The notes beneath the pieces are model-generated. The model saw nothing but the letters and a program-made list of their open reading frames with translations. It was not told the DNA's origin and did not search any database. Shown here piece after piece: positions 55,374-64,000 of a stretch of 64,000 nucleotides of DNA. Made by a program: the position numbers and the translations under genes. Location of the stretch: positions 1-64,000 of the forward strand of contig CANGNV010000005.1 in the NCBI GenBank assembly GCA_947455485.1, given 5' to 3'. Within the stretch, counting starts at the first letter, position 1; every line of letters begins with the position of its first letter. This DNA is from Burkholderiaceae bacterium. Its GTDB lineage: Bacteria; Pseudomonadota; Gammaproteobacteria; Burkholderiales; Burkholderiaceae.

Positions 55374-58300
55374 TTACTGTTGCTTGAATTTCTTCTGATG
55401 GTGATCTGCACCAATAAACAAGTACATCGCCGGCACCACAAAGAGCGTAAACAGAGTACCGATCGATAAACCAGTAAAGATCACGATACCCATCGATTGA
55501 CGGCCAGCAGCGCCGGCGCCAGAAGCAATGACGAGAGGCACCACGCCCAATACCATCGCTGCAGTAGTCATCAAAATCGGACGCAAACGCACACTACTTG
55601 CTTCTACGATAGCGTCCAACTTACTGCGGCCAGCTTCTTGCAATTCATTAGCAAATTCCACAATCAAGATCCCGTGCTTACTGATCAAGCCCATCAGAGT
55701 GACTAGTCCAACCTGGGTATACACGTTTAAGGTTGTGAACCCAAGGTTAATAAAGATGAGTGCGCCAAACAAGGCGAGCGGCACTGAAACCAAAATCACG
55801 ATCGGATCGCGAAAGCTTTCAAACTGTGCGGCCAAGACTAAGAACACAATCAAGATCGCAAAGAACATTGTCACCAAGAAACCGCCTGACTCCGCCATGA
55901 ACTGACGGGAAGGTCCGGCGTAGTCCATGCTGTAGCCATTAGGTGCAACCTCTTTCAAGGTCTGACGCATGAACTCGAGCAAATCCGCTTGAGAAATAAA
56001 TGGTGTACTGACACCAGAGATTGTTGCGGAGTTCAGCTGCTGAAAGTGATTAATCGATTGAGGAACCACTTTTTGCTTAATCGTTGCAATCGTGCGAGCC
56101 TGAATCATCTGTCCACTAGGAGTGCGGATGTAGTAATCCAAGATCTGATCTGGATTTAAACGATCCATCTGCTTTACTTGTGGAATAACGCGATAGGAAC
56201 GGCCAGCTACAGAGAAGTAATTGACGTAACCGCCACCCAAAGCAGCGGATAGCGCACTACCCACTTGCTGCTGGGTCATACCTAGCGCAGCTACTTTTTC
56301 ACGATCAATTTCTAAAACATCTTGTGGCTTATCAATCTTTAAATCTGAATCCACGAAGAAGAAATTGCCGCTACGACGAGCCTTATCTAAAACCGCCTGA
56401 GATACTTCGTTGAGCTGTTCGTAAGACTCGGTAGTGTTGATGACCACTTGAACCGGCAAGCCCTGCGCGCCAGGCAAAGCCGGAAACTGGAAGGCTGCTA
56501 CGCGAGCGCCTGCGATCGAATTCCACTTGCTTTGCATATCTTCTTGGAACTTCGTGGCATTACGACTGCGTTGATCCCAATCCTTGAGCAATACACCGCC
56601 AAAGCTGCTGGTTGGACTGGTGATCTGGAACATTTGCTCATACTCAGGCTCTGCTGCGGATATTTGATAAATCTGATCAGCATAGGTCTGCATCTGATTA
56701 ACCGTACTGTTGGGTGGGCCTGAAGCCTGCATCAACACAATACCCTGGTCTTCTGTTGGCGCTAATTCAGCGCGAGCAGTGGCGTAAAGGTAAGCAACTC
56801 CACCCAGCAAAATCACACCCATCACAATGATGACCTGCCAAGTACTCAAGAGTTCACGCAAAGTAGTCTGGTAACTATGGTGAACTTTTTCAAAAATGCG
56901 ATCAATTTTTTGCACAAACGATGAAGCTTCTTGCTCTTCGGTAAAGATTCGGGAACACATCATCGGAGAGAGCGTCAACGCAATCAATCCCGATACCGCC
57001 ACCGCACTTGCCAAGGTAAAGGCAAACTCCGTAAAGAGTGCACCTGTTAAGCCGCCCTGGAAGCCAATTGGAATATAGACCGCGATCAACACAATCGTCA
57101 TTGCCAAAATTGGACCACCCAATTCACGTGCGGCGATTAAAGAGGCCTCTAGTGGAGACTTGCCTTCCTTCATATGACGGTCAACGTTCTCAACCACAAT
57201 GATGGCATCGTCCACTACCAAACCAATTGCAAGCACTAAAGCCAACAACGTCAGCAAATTAATGGAGTAACCCAATACCTGCATTAAGAAGAACGTGCCA
57301 ATCAAAGAGAGCGGCATCGCAATCACAGGAACTGCAACTGCACGCGCACTTCCCAAGAAAAGGTAAATCACCACCGTCACAATCAATAGCGCTTCTAGTA
57401 AGGTAGCTACCACTTCATCAATCGAAGTAGTAATGAACTTAGTAGAGTCATAAACTACTTTGCCCGACATACCGGTTGGCAACTGCTTCTGGATATCTGG
57501 CACTGCGGCACGAACACGTTCCGCTACATCAAGCAAGTTCGCTTGAGGTGCTACCTTGATAGCAATAAATACTGAGCGCTTGCCACTAAATGCGACATTC
57601 GTGTTGTAGTCCTCGGAGCCCATGCTCACAGTCGCCACTTGATCCAAGTAGACAATATTGATGCCATCTTTTTTGACAACCAATTTTCGGAACTCATCGA
57701 GCGTGTGTAGATCTGTACCAGCCACTAAGTCCACGGCAACCATATCGCCTTTAGTGCTACCCACTGCTGATAGGTAGTTATTAGCGGCCATCGCACTATA
57801 GACATCATCGGCACCCACACCAAGGCCAGCCATCTTCTCGCGATCGAGCCAAGCGCGTAGGGCAAACTTTCTGCCGCCAGTGATTTCAGCATTTTGGACG
57901 CCGTCTACAGCATCTAGCTTTGGCTTAACTACCCGCAACAAGTAATCCGTGATCGCATTGTTCGGAATGTCATCACTATAAAAGCCCATGTACATCGCCG
58001 CAGTCGACTGACCAATTTGCACAGTCAATACCGGTTGCTGAGCTTGGGGTGGCAGTTGATTCTTTACCGAACTAATCTGCGTCTGAATTTGCGTTAATGC
58101 TGCGTTGGAATCGTAATTGAGCTTAAGAGTAGCGGTAATCGTCGAAAGCCCGCTCACACTCATTGATGACAAATAGTCGATACCTTGAGACTGAGCAATC
58201 GCCGTCTCTAATGGTTGCGTAATAAACCCAGCAATCGTCTCAGGATCAGCACCATAGTAGGCGGTTGTAATAGTAACAATCGCATTTTGGGTTTGTGGAT

Positions 58301-58409
58301 ATTGATTGACCGGCAACGATCCAACAGCCTTCAAACCAAACACCAAGACAAGCGCACTCACTACCAGTGAGAGCACTGGTCTACGAATAAATATGTCAGT
58401 CCAATTCAT
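55374..58409 (-). CDS. RND multidrug efflux permease (HAE1 family)
   Basis: Inner-membrane proton-driven pump, 1011 residues, 12 helices, two large periplasmic loops. 'IFIRRPVLSLVVSALVLVFG' is the N-terminal helix and 'GLVVDDAIIVVENVDRH' (proton-relay Asp pair) lies near residue 400; 'FAILIVFLVLAAQFESFRDP' is the conserved second-half repeat. Resembles MexF/MdtB-like pumps. Last of three genes (outer-membrane, adaptor, pump) on the minus strand. Confidence 0.94.
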   Translation of the reverse strand: MNWTDIFIRRPVLSLVVSALVLVFGLKAVGSLPVNQYPQTQNAIVTITTAYYGADPETIAGFITQPLETAIAQSQGIDYLSSMSVSGLSTITATLKLNYDSNAALTQIQTQISSVKNQLPPQAQQPVLTVQIGQSTAAMYMGFYSDDIPNNAITDYLLRVVKPKLDAVDGVQNAEITGGRKFALRAWLDREKMAGLGVGADDVYSAMAANNYLSAVGSTKGDMVAVDLVAGTDLHTLDEFRKLVVKKDGINIVYLDQVATVSMGSEDYNTNVAFSGKRSVFIAIKVAPQANLLDVAERVRAAVPDIQKQLPTGMSGKVVYDSTKFITTSIDEVVATLLEALLIVTVVIYLFLGSARAVAVPVIAMPLSLIGTFFLMQVLGYSINLLTLLALVLAIGLVVDDAIIVVENVDRHMKEGKSPLEASLIAARELGGPILAMTIVLIAVYIPIGFQGGLTGALFTEFAFTLASAVAVSGLIALTLSPMMCSRIFTEEQEASSFVQKIDRIFEKVHHSYQTTLRELLSTWQVIIVMGVILLGGVAYLYATARAELAPTEDQGIVLMQASGPPNSTVNQMQTYADQIYQISAAEPEYEQMFQITSPTSSFGGVLLKDWDQRSRNATKFQEDMQSKWNSIAGARVAAFQFPALPGAQGLPVQVVINTTESYEQLNEVSQAVLDKARRSGNFFFVDSDLKIDKPQDVLEIDREKVAALGMTQQQVGSALSAALGGGYVNYFSVAGRSYRVIPQVKQMDRLNPDQILDYYIRTPSGQMIQARTIATIKQKVVPQSINHFQQLNSATISGVSTPFISQADLLEFMRQTLKEVAPNGYSMDYAGPSRQFMAESGGFLVTMFFAILIVFLVLAAQFESFRDPIVILVSVPLALFGALIFINLGFTTLNVYTQVGLVTLMGLISKHGILIVEFANELQEAGRSKLDAIVEASSVRLRPILMTTAAMVLGVVPLVIASGAGAAGRQSMGIVIFTGLSIGTLFTLFVVPAMYLFIGADHHQKKFKQQ

Positions 58410-58416
58410 CTAGGAC

Positions 58417-59748
58417 TTATTCCTGTGGCTGCGGGTTTGGTGAATTCGAAGGCAACACTTTGTTATTCACAATCAGCGGTGTGCCGTTCTTCAACTTGAG
58501 CTGTCCGCTAGTGACAACCGTCGCACCCTCTTCAACACCCTTGAGAATCGCCACTTGGTCGCCACGTGTCGGCCCTGTAGTGACAAATACCTGTTGGGCT
58601 TCAAGTGCAGGCTTACCCTGCTTATCCTTTTTACCAGTAGGCTTAGCAATAAACACTGTCGAGCCATAAGGGTTATAAGTCACAGCAGTTTGGGGCAAGG
58701 TCAACATCTTCACCTCATCACCCAGCTTGATATTCACATTCGCAAACATACCCGGCAAAATCTTCTTATCTGGATTAGCTAGTTTGGCTTCAATCTGAAT
58801 ATTGCGCGTATTGGCATCCACCTTCGGACTAACTGCAGTGATCTTGCCAGTGAAGCTCGCATCTTTGAATGCATCAGTCGTCACTACAATTTCCTGCCCA
58901 ACCTGAATCTGTTCAGCATTGCTTTGGGGGAGATTGAAATCCACAAAAATTGGATCCAAGGTTTGTAGGGTAAGCAACTTGTCACCTGGATTGACAAACT
59001 GACCAGGATTAATCATCACGATACCTATACGGCCGCTAAAAGGGGCCTTCAAATTCTTCTTGGCAACTAAAGCAGTTTGCTGCTCTACCTGAGCTTGCTT
59101 GGACTTTGCATCTGCCTTACTTGTATCGAATACGTTCTTACTGATCGCCTGGATTGCTAACTGCTGTCTGTCACGCTCATTAATGACTTTAGCCAAATCG
59201 GCTAAGGCCTTTAATGAATTGAGTTGTGCAACATCAGAAGCATCATTCAATTTAATGAGTAGATCGCCCTCTTTTACATCCATGCCAGATTTAATGGGTA
59301 CGGTTTGTACAAGGCCACCGATTTCAGTGCTGAGATCTACACCCCTAAATGCGCGCACGTTACCAACACTCGAGAGCTTAGGTTGCCATGCTGTCGTTTC
59401 GACCACCATCGTAGAAACGGTTGCAGGCGGCAAACCCATACCAGCAATGAAATGCTTGATCATGAAGGTCTTGAGTTGATTAAACCCAAAGATCAAACCC
59501 AGCAACAGAAATACACCACACAACATAATGGTCATACGTCGACCTAAAGGGGTCATCGATTGCAGTTTGGCATTGGCTTTACTGCGCAAGAAGCGTTCGC
59601 GCAAACGCACCCATACCCCTTTTGCCTTCTCCCAAAGTGCAATCGCCTTATCGCGTAGCTTCCACTCTTCAGCTTTAACAAGCATCCAAGCCCACAAGGC
59701 AACTGCTGCTGCAGTCACTTTGGTTTTAATTGTTTCCAGAAGTTTCAT
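58417..59748 (-). CDS. RND efflux periplasmic adaptor (membrane fusion protein)
   Basis: 443 residues. Usual core: an anchoring helix at about 72-95, barrel-sandwich hybrid and alpha-hairpin ('GDLLIKLNDASDVAQLNSLKALADLAK'), 'LKAPFSGRIGIVMINPGQFVNPGDKLLTLQTLDPIFVDFNLPQ' (lipoyl-like half) and beta-barrel ('KITAVSPKVDANTRNIQIEAKLANPDKKILPGMFANVNI'). Unusual: about 65 mostly Ala/Trp/Lys residues, likely amphipathic helix, precede the anchor. Starts inside the end of the outer-membrane gene (about 23 nt overlap). Confidence 0.92.
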   Translation of the reverse strand: MKLLETIKTKVTAAAVALWAWMLVKAEEWKLRDKAIALWEKAKGVWVRLRERFLRSKANAKLQSMTPLGRRMTIMLCGVFLLLGLIFGFNQLKTFMIKHFIAGMGLPPATVSTMVVETTAWQPKLSSVGNVRAFRGVDLSTEIGGLVQTVPIKSGMDVKEGDLLIKLNDASDVAQLNSLKALADLAKVINERDRQQLAIQAISKNVFDTSKADAKSKQAQVEQQTALVAKKNLKAPFSGRIGIVMINPGQFVNPGDKLLTLQTLDPIFVDFNLPQSNAEQIQVGQEIVVTTDAFKDASFTGKITAVSPKVDANTRNIQIEAKLANPDKKILPGMFANVNIKLGDEVKMLTLPQTAVTYNPYGSTVFIAKPTGKKDKQGKPALEAQQVFVTTGPTRGDQVAILKGVEEGATVVTSGQLKLKNGTPLIVNNKVLPSNSPNPQPQE

Positions 59749-61261
59749 TTTGATCTTTGTTCGCTATGGCTTTTGGTTGAAAGGCTGGGCCGGTACGATT
59801 CCACCAACCACCGCCTAATGCTGCAAATAATGCTGCTGTGTCAGAGAATCGAGTTGCTTGTGCAGAAACCGATTTGACTTTGGCAATTTGATATTGATTT
59901 TGATAATAGAGAACAGCCAAGTAACTTGCAGTGCCTAACTTATATTGTTGCTGCACCAACTCTAAAGTTTCATAAGCGTAACGCTCTGCGTCCGATGCAG
60001 ACTTCAATGCTTGAGCACCGGTCTCTAGAGCGCGTAAGGAATCTGCAACCTCTTGAAATGCCTTAAGCACTGTCGCTTGATATTGATAAACCGCTTGCTC
60101 GTAATTAGCAATCGCGCCACGGCGTTGTGCCAATAACTGACCACCCTGAAACAGCGGCTGGAAGATGCCGCCAGCAATAGACCATAGAGTAGCGTTCGGC
60201 CCAAACAAAGCTGCACTAGTGAGTGCCGCAGAACCAATAGCGCCCGTAATATTAAATTGTGGCAATAAATTCGCAGTAGCTACACCCACCAAGGCATTGG
60301 TTGCCCTGAGCTGCGCTTCAGCTGCCCGGACATCTGGGCGTTGACGCACAAGGCTTGAAGGTACTGACAGAGGCAACTTCTCTGGTAAATGCAAAGACTT
60401 CAAATCAAACTTAGTGATATTGGCATTACTAGGCAACTCGCCTACCAAGACCGCCAACTGATTACGCGCAAACGAAAGATTGCGTTCGTAAGTGAATAAA
60501 TCAACTTGCGAATTAGATACCAAAGTTCTTTGTGATGTCACATCCACTCTGGAGACAGTGCCAATGGCCAACTGCTTCTCAGTAACTTCGGCTAAATTAG
60601 TTTGAGCTTTCAGAATTTCTTCTGTGGCTTGCATTTGTGCGCGCAGAGCTGCTTCACGCACTGCACTGGTCACAATATTGGCCGTTAAAGAAAGGTATGC
60701 ACCCTCTAACTGAAACTGTGCAATCTCTGCTTGCGCTCTCGCACCCTCGACTGCACGGCGAGCGCCACCGAAAACATCAAGCTTATAGGTGACGTTTACA
60801 GAGGCGTTATAGAGGTTGTAGGTGTCTGAGCCATAAGGCAGCCCATAAATAGCGGAAGGTTGGAGCTGACGAGCTACACCACCATTTAAACCAATCGCAG
60901 GGAAATACTGACCGCCAATTTGTGCGCTGACGTTTTCTTGACTGGCGCGTAGGGCCGCATCAGCAGCGCCTAAATTTGGGTTTTGCTGCAAAGCTTTTTT
61001 GATCAATAGATCAAGCTCTGGAGATTTAAATAATTCCCACCACTGAGCCTCAATATTTGCACCCTCAACAAACTCTTGATCGGTACCACCAGGCACGCCC
61101 GGCGCAGTAGCTAATTTCTTGGAAAGGGTTGTCTCAGTGTATGAGGATGTATTGGGAGCATCCGGCTGCTTAAAGTCTGGGCCCACTGCACATGCAGAGA
61201 GAAGTCCCGCGGAAAGTAGCGAGAGCAAACGCAAACTAGAGAAATCTTTGGAGCCGAGCAT
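59726..61261 (-). CDS. RND efflux outer-membrane factor (NodT family)
   Basis: 511 residues. Lipoprotein signal with lipobox LSAC (Cys24), then the TolC-like repeats of the OEP family ('QWWELFKSPELDLLIKKALQQNPNLGAADAALRASQENV' and 'RPDVRAAEAQLRATNALVGVATANLLPQFNITG'). Start at ATG 61261 so that the lipobox is positioned properly; longer in-frame versions lack a signal. Its upstream flank (61262-61406) should hold the operon promoter. Overlaps the adaptor. Confidence 0.92.
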   Translation of the reverse strand: MLGSKDFSSLRLLSLLSAGLLSACAVGPDFKQPDAPNTSSYTETTLSKKLATAPGVPGGTDQEFVEGANIEAQWWELFKSPELDLLIKKALQQNPNLGAADAALRASQENVSAQIGGQYFPAIGLNGGVARQLQPSAIYGLPYGSDTYNLYNASVNVTYKLDVFGGARRAVEGARAQAEIAQFQLEGAYLSLTANIVTSAVREAALRAQMQATEEILKAQTNLAEVTEKQLAIGTVSRVDVTSQRTLVSNSQVDLFTYERNLSFARNQLAVLVGELPSNANITKFDLKSLHLPEKLPLSVPSSLVRQRPDVRAAEAQLRATNALVGVATANLLPQFNITGAIGSAALTSAALFGPNATLWSIAGGIFQPLFQGGQLLAQRRGAIANYEQAVYQYQATVLKAFQEVADSLRALETGAQALKSASDAERYAYETLELVQQQYKLGTASYLAVLYYQNQYQIAKVKSVSAQATRFSDTAALFAALGGGWWNRTGPAFQPKAIANKDQNETSGNN

Positions 61262-61406
61262 GAACTGTGACAAATATCCTTTTCTACAGCAGATATTTGA
61301 ACACACTTTTCTAATCCAGTCTGTGTAACGCCTTGATTTAACTGATGAATTTTGTCCACAGCTAAGGCTAGAAGTCAAACGAATTTTTTATACCCCAGTC
61401 AAATTT

Positions 61407-62270
61407 TTAATGGGCAATTTTTCCAAAGCTTCCGCTATTGAAATCCTGCATTGCCTGAGCAATTTCTTCTTTGGTATTCATGACGAATGGGCCATATCCA
61501 ACGATGGGCTCATTAATAGGTTCTCCACTCAGCAGCAAGGCAATGGAGTCTTCAAGCACATTGACCTCAATATCTTGGCCCTGATTGCTAAACATCAGCA
61601 TTTGAGCGTCCTTAGCAACCACGCCCTCACCAGTCTCAACGGCACCCTTCAGCACAACTAAGGAAGCATTCCAGCCCTCTGGCACGGAAATACTTGTTGA
61701 ACCCTTCTTTAACTTCAGATCAATCACATTGAGAGGAGTAAAGGTATTGGCTGGCCCTGTATGGCCATCAAACTCGCCTGCAATGATGCGTGCTTGTCCT
61801 GCGCCATGCTTCAAATCAATCGCAGGAATCTGTTTATCCAGAATGGCTTGATAGCCCGGACTGGTCATTTTGAGTTTTGCTGGCAAATTCACCCACAGCT
61901 GCACCATCTCTAGTGTTCCGCCGCTTTTAGCGAAACCCTCTGAGTGAAATTCTTCATGCAAGATGCCAGAGCCAGCAGTCATCCACTGAACATCGCCAGG
62001 ACCAATCACACCGCCCTGACCCGTGGAATCTTTATGAGCTACCCCACCCTCGTAAACGATAGTGACTGTTTCAAATCCTCGATGAGGGTGTGAACCCACG
62101 CCCTTACGATCAGTCGTTGGGGGAAACTCTGCTGGTCCCGCATAGTCCAGCATCAAGAATGGGCTCATTTGCTTTCCCAGGTCCTGATAGAAGAATAGGG
62201 TGCGCACAGGAAATCCATCGCCCACCCAGTGGCCTCGATCATTGCCTTGTAAACCAATGAGTTTTTTCAT
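61407..62270 (-). CDS. pirin family protein
   Basis: 287 residues, bicupin. Iron-binding residues in 'GVGSHPHRGFETVTIVYEGGVAHKDS' (His-x-His...His) and Glu in 'GSGILHEEFHSEGF'. C-terminal half is the pirin_C cupin. Members can be quercetinases or redox sensors; no evidence decides. Last gene of the MarR-DoxX-WrbA-pirin run, 31 nt after the previous stop. Confidence 0.93.
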   Translation of the reverse strand: MKKLIGLQGNDRGHWVGDGFPVRTLFFYQDLGKQMSPFLMLDYAGPAEFPPTTDRKGVGSHPHRGFETVTIVYEGGVAHKDSTGQGGVIGPGDVQWMTAGSGILHEEFHSEGFAKSGGTLEMVQLWVNLPAKLKMTSPGYQAILDKQIPAIDLKHGAGQARIIAGEFDGHTGPANTFTPLNVIDLKLKKGSTSISVPEGWNASLVVLKGAVETGEGVVAKDAQMLMFSNQGQDIEVNVLEDSIALLLSGEPINEPIVGYGPFVMNTKEEIAQAMQDFNSGSFGKIAH

Positions 62271-62300
62271 GATTCCCCCAATTTCTTTCAGATAAAAAGC

Positions 62301-62858
62301 TTACTTAGCTTTAAGTTCAGCAGTGATCTTGGCAATACGCTCACCATAGAGACGTGCTGTTTCCAAGTCGCCCACATTTACTTCATCAGCACTTGCGTCT
62401 GAAGGTGTCTGCATCATCGCGCCAGCAGAAGAGCCAACATAGTTCACATCATCACGCTTCGCAGCTTTGGAATTCGAAGGCATCAAACCAGTACCAACCC
62501 AAATACCTGAATGCTGCATTGCTAGGGTAAAGAAGTAATGCAAGGTGGAATGCTTATCACCATTCATCGTTGCAGAGTTTGTGAAGCCACCGAATACTTT
62601 ATCTTTCCACTGTTGTGAAAACCATTGCTTAGAACTAGCATCAGCGAACTTCTTAAACTGCCAGCTCACAGTCCCCATATAGGTTGGCGAACCAAGCACG
62701 ATGGCATCAGCAGCATTCAATATTTCCCACTGCGCATCAGTAATATTGCCTTCGGCATCAATGGCTACTAGCGTGCCATTTGCTCCTTTAGCTAGGGCTT
62801 CAGCTTGTTTAACTGTGTGGCCATAACCACTATGAAATACAACAGCTACTTTAGTCAT
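62301..62858 (-). CDS. WrbA-like NAD(P)H:quinone oxidoreductase
   Basis: 185-residue flavodoxin-like protein: FMN phosphate loop 'VVFHSGYGHTVKQAEALAKG' at the N-terminus, 'GSPTYMGTVSWQFKKFAD' and 'FTNSATMNGDKHSTLHYFFT' in the middle. Likely reduces quinones by two electrons, preventing radical formation. AAAGGAAAAGATC before the ATG. Follows doxX by 25 nt. Confidence 0.92.
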   Translation of the reverse strand: MTKVAVVFHSGYGHTVKQAEALAKGANGTLVAIDAEGNITDAQWEILNAADAIVLGSPTYMGTVSWQFKKFADASSKQWFSQQWKDKVFGGFTNSATMNGDKHSTLHYFFTLAMQHSGIWVGTGLMPSNSKAAKRDDVNYVGSSAGAMMQTPSDASADEVNVGDLETARLYGERIAKITAELKAK

Positions 62859-62882
62859 GATCTTTTCCTTTAATGAATGAAA

Positions 62883-63293
62883 TTACTTCGCTGCTTTACG
62901 ACCATCAATACTGAAGCTACCGGCACCAGTAGAAGCCAACACCAATAAGCCACCCATTACCGCAATGTTCTTAAAGAATAGCAATTGCGCGATAAATACT
63001 GCATCTGCTGGAGCAGCCCAAAATGCATGTCCAGTAGCAGCAGCGATTAAAGTAAAGATCGCCATGATCACTGCAACGATTCGTGTCTGGAAACCTACGA
63101 TCAATGCAATGCTTCCCAGAACTTCAATCACAATTGTTGCTACCAATGCGAATACTGGAGCTGGGATACCCAAAGAAGCGAAGTAGCCTAATGTTCCCTC
63201 AAATCCAGCAATCTTTCCCAAACCCGCCGGTAGGAATAGTGCAACGATAAGCAATCGACCGATGAGGTTAAGTGCGCTTTGATATGTGTTCAT
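62883..63293 (-). CDS. DoxX family membrane protein
   Basis: 136 residues, four helices ('LLIVALFLPAGLGKIAGFEG', 'VFALVATIVIEVLGSIALIVG', 'IVAVIMAIFTLIAAATGHAFW', 'LFFKNIAVMGGLLVLASTG'). The 'LFLPAGLGKIAGF' start is the DoxX/YphA signature. Function is not settled for the family. ACAAAGGAAC precedes the ATG. Between marR (36 nt) and wrbA. Confidence 0.92.
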   Translation of the reverse strand: MNTYQSALNLIGRLLIVALFLPAGLGKIAGFEGTLGYFASLGIPAPVFALVATIVIEVLGSIALIVGFQTRIVAVIMAIFTLIAAATGHAFWAAPADAVFIAQLLFFKNIAVMGGLLVLASTGAGSFSIDGRKAAK

Positions 63294-63328
63294 GTAATGT
63301 TCCTTTGTAATATTGACTGAAAAACTGT

Positions 63329-63745
63329 TTAATTAAAAATTGCTTTTACTTCTTTTAAAACCGTTACCGCTTGTTCTAATTCTTTTTTAGTGAGCTTGCT
63401 AAATGCTTTGCCGAGGTATTCCACATGCTCCGGAAATACCTTCTTAAATAATTTGTCGCCACTTTTGGATAACCCAATCTTGTAGCTACGTCCATCATCG
63501 GCATTCATAAACTTTTCAATGAGGCCCTTAGCTTCCAATCGCTCAAGAACGCCTGTCATGGTGCCTTTGGAAACAAGCGTCTTATCCCCCAACTCCTTGC
63601 AAGTCATTGGCGGCTGATTACCGAGGGTCGCGACAATATCGAACTGAGTGGTTGTTAAACCCATCTCCTTAATATGCGCTCCAGAGTAAGCCTCAAATGC
63701 TTGATATGCCTGAACCAATTCCTTAACGAGCGATAGGTGATTCAT
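63329..63745 (-). CDS. MarR family transcriptional regulator
   Basis: 138 residues. Winged helix-turn-helix: 'MTCKELGDKTLVSKGTMTGVLERLEAKGLIEKF' (about 53-85) with wing 'NADDGRSYKIGLSKSGDKLF'. No Cys in the usual thiol-sensing place, so the inducer is likely a small molecule. GAGG upstream of the ATG. First gene of the operon doxX-wrbA-pirin; a GTACTA repeat operator covers its promoter, so autoregulation is inferred. Confidence 0.93.
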   Translation of the reverse strand: MNHLSLVKELVQAYQAFEAYSGAHIKEMGLTTTQFDIVATLGNQPPMTCKELGDKTLVSKGTMTGVLERLEAKGLIEKFMNADDGRSYKIGLSKSGDKLFKKVFPEHVEYLGKAFSKLTKKELEQAVTVLKEVKAIFN

Positions 63746-63772
63746 TAAATTACCTCAATTTAGTCTGTATGC

Positions 63773-63806
63773 GTACTAGTTTAGTACTAGTTCGTACTAA
63801 TTGCAA
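63773..63806 (-). promoter_or_regulatory. marR promoter with three phased GTACTA repeats
   Basis: On the plus strand GTACTAGT occurs at 63773-63780 and again at 63784-63791, and GTACTAA at 63794-63800, spaced 11 and 10 nt, about one helical turn each. On the minus strand a promoter fits over them: -35 TTGCAA (63801-63806), 17-nt spacer, -10 TAAACT (63778-63783). The repeats cover spacer and -10, as expected for an autorepressor site. The start codon at 63745 is 32 nt downstream of the -10. Confidence 0.7.
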
Positions 63807-63902
63807 GACCCTACAGAATCAAGGGAATAAACCCAGTTGATTGGCTTACGCCTGGGTTAATGAAATTACTTGGAATTTTGAGGTGAATTCACCCCAGAGA
63901 AA

Positions 63903-64000
<98 letters not shown>

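Noticed and set aside
63829-63858. Inverted repeat AACCCAG...CTGGGTT downstream of glmS
   Set aside because: The 15-nt loop is long and no T-run follows on either strand, so I do not call it a terminator.
63882-63893. Perfect 12-bp palindrome GGTGAATTCACC next to the glmS stop
   Set aside because: It lacks a loop and T-run, and one short palindrome in 64 kb is expected by chance; no regulator is implied.

Overview
The window is a stretch of core chromosome from a betaproteobacterium of the order Burkholderiales. Gene order and protein character point most strongly to Polynucleobacter or a close freshwater Burkholderiaceae relative: compact genes, moderate G+C by eye, many ATGA-type overlaps, metH in two pieces, and a regulatory PTS beside gshA/gshB. 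This assignment is by recognition, not by a search. I see no mobile element, phage, CRISPR array, rRNA or tRNA. No stretch longer than 300 bases lacks a gene.

Layout. 1-5.5 kb: rplY, pth, a YfhL-type ferredoxin, coaD, rsmD and a pair of M16 peptidases. 5.5-7.5 kb: a short ftsY followed by rpoH, which has a perfect CIRCE element in front of it. 7.5-16.5 kb: the aa3 cytochrome c oxidase locus on the minus strand (ctaC-ctaD-43-aa small protein-ctaG-DUF2970-ctaE, then SURF1, an uncharacterised membrane protein, ctaA, ctaB, SCO1). 16.6-23.9 kb: housekeeping genes (methyltransferase, comF, trmL, gpsA, secB, grxC, rhodanese, gpmA, S41 protease, moeB). 23.9-28.7 kb: gshA-gshB-EIIA-HPr-EI, joining glutathione synthesis to a PTS with no sugar permease. 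28.7-31.5 kb: a nitrogen block (porin-glnK-amtB) with NtrC-like boxes upstream, divergent from ubiK. 32-38.9 kb: lipA/lipB and neighbours, VanZ, birA, coaX, rfaE2. 38.9-43.8 kb: a tightly coupled five-gene operon (glutathione peroxidase, FAD oxidoreductase, DUF1365, Cfa-type methyltransferase, SDR), probably for lipid modification or oxidative defence. 43.8-51 kb: dsbA, a SPOR protein, argS, DUF1840 and the split metH. 51-55.3 kb: phaM (its 3' end overlaps an antisense MBL hydrolase), a short DUF1289 gene with a TTG start, acuI-like reductase, lipoprotein, flavin reductase and GST. 55.4-61.3 kb: a tripartite RND efflux system. 61.4-63.8 kb: a MarR-DoxX-WrbA-pirin redox-stress operon whose promoter carries three phased GTACTA repeats. 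The window ends in the 3' end of glmS.

I did not find a convincing new defence or mobile system. The most useful observations are regulatory (CIRCE-rpoH, the MarR operator, the NtrC half-site cluster), architectural (the phaM/MBL antisense overlap, the small oxidase protein nested between ctaD and ctaG), and the five-gene lipid/redox operon.
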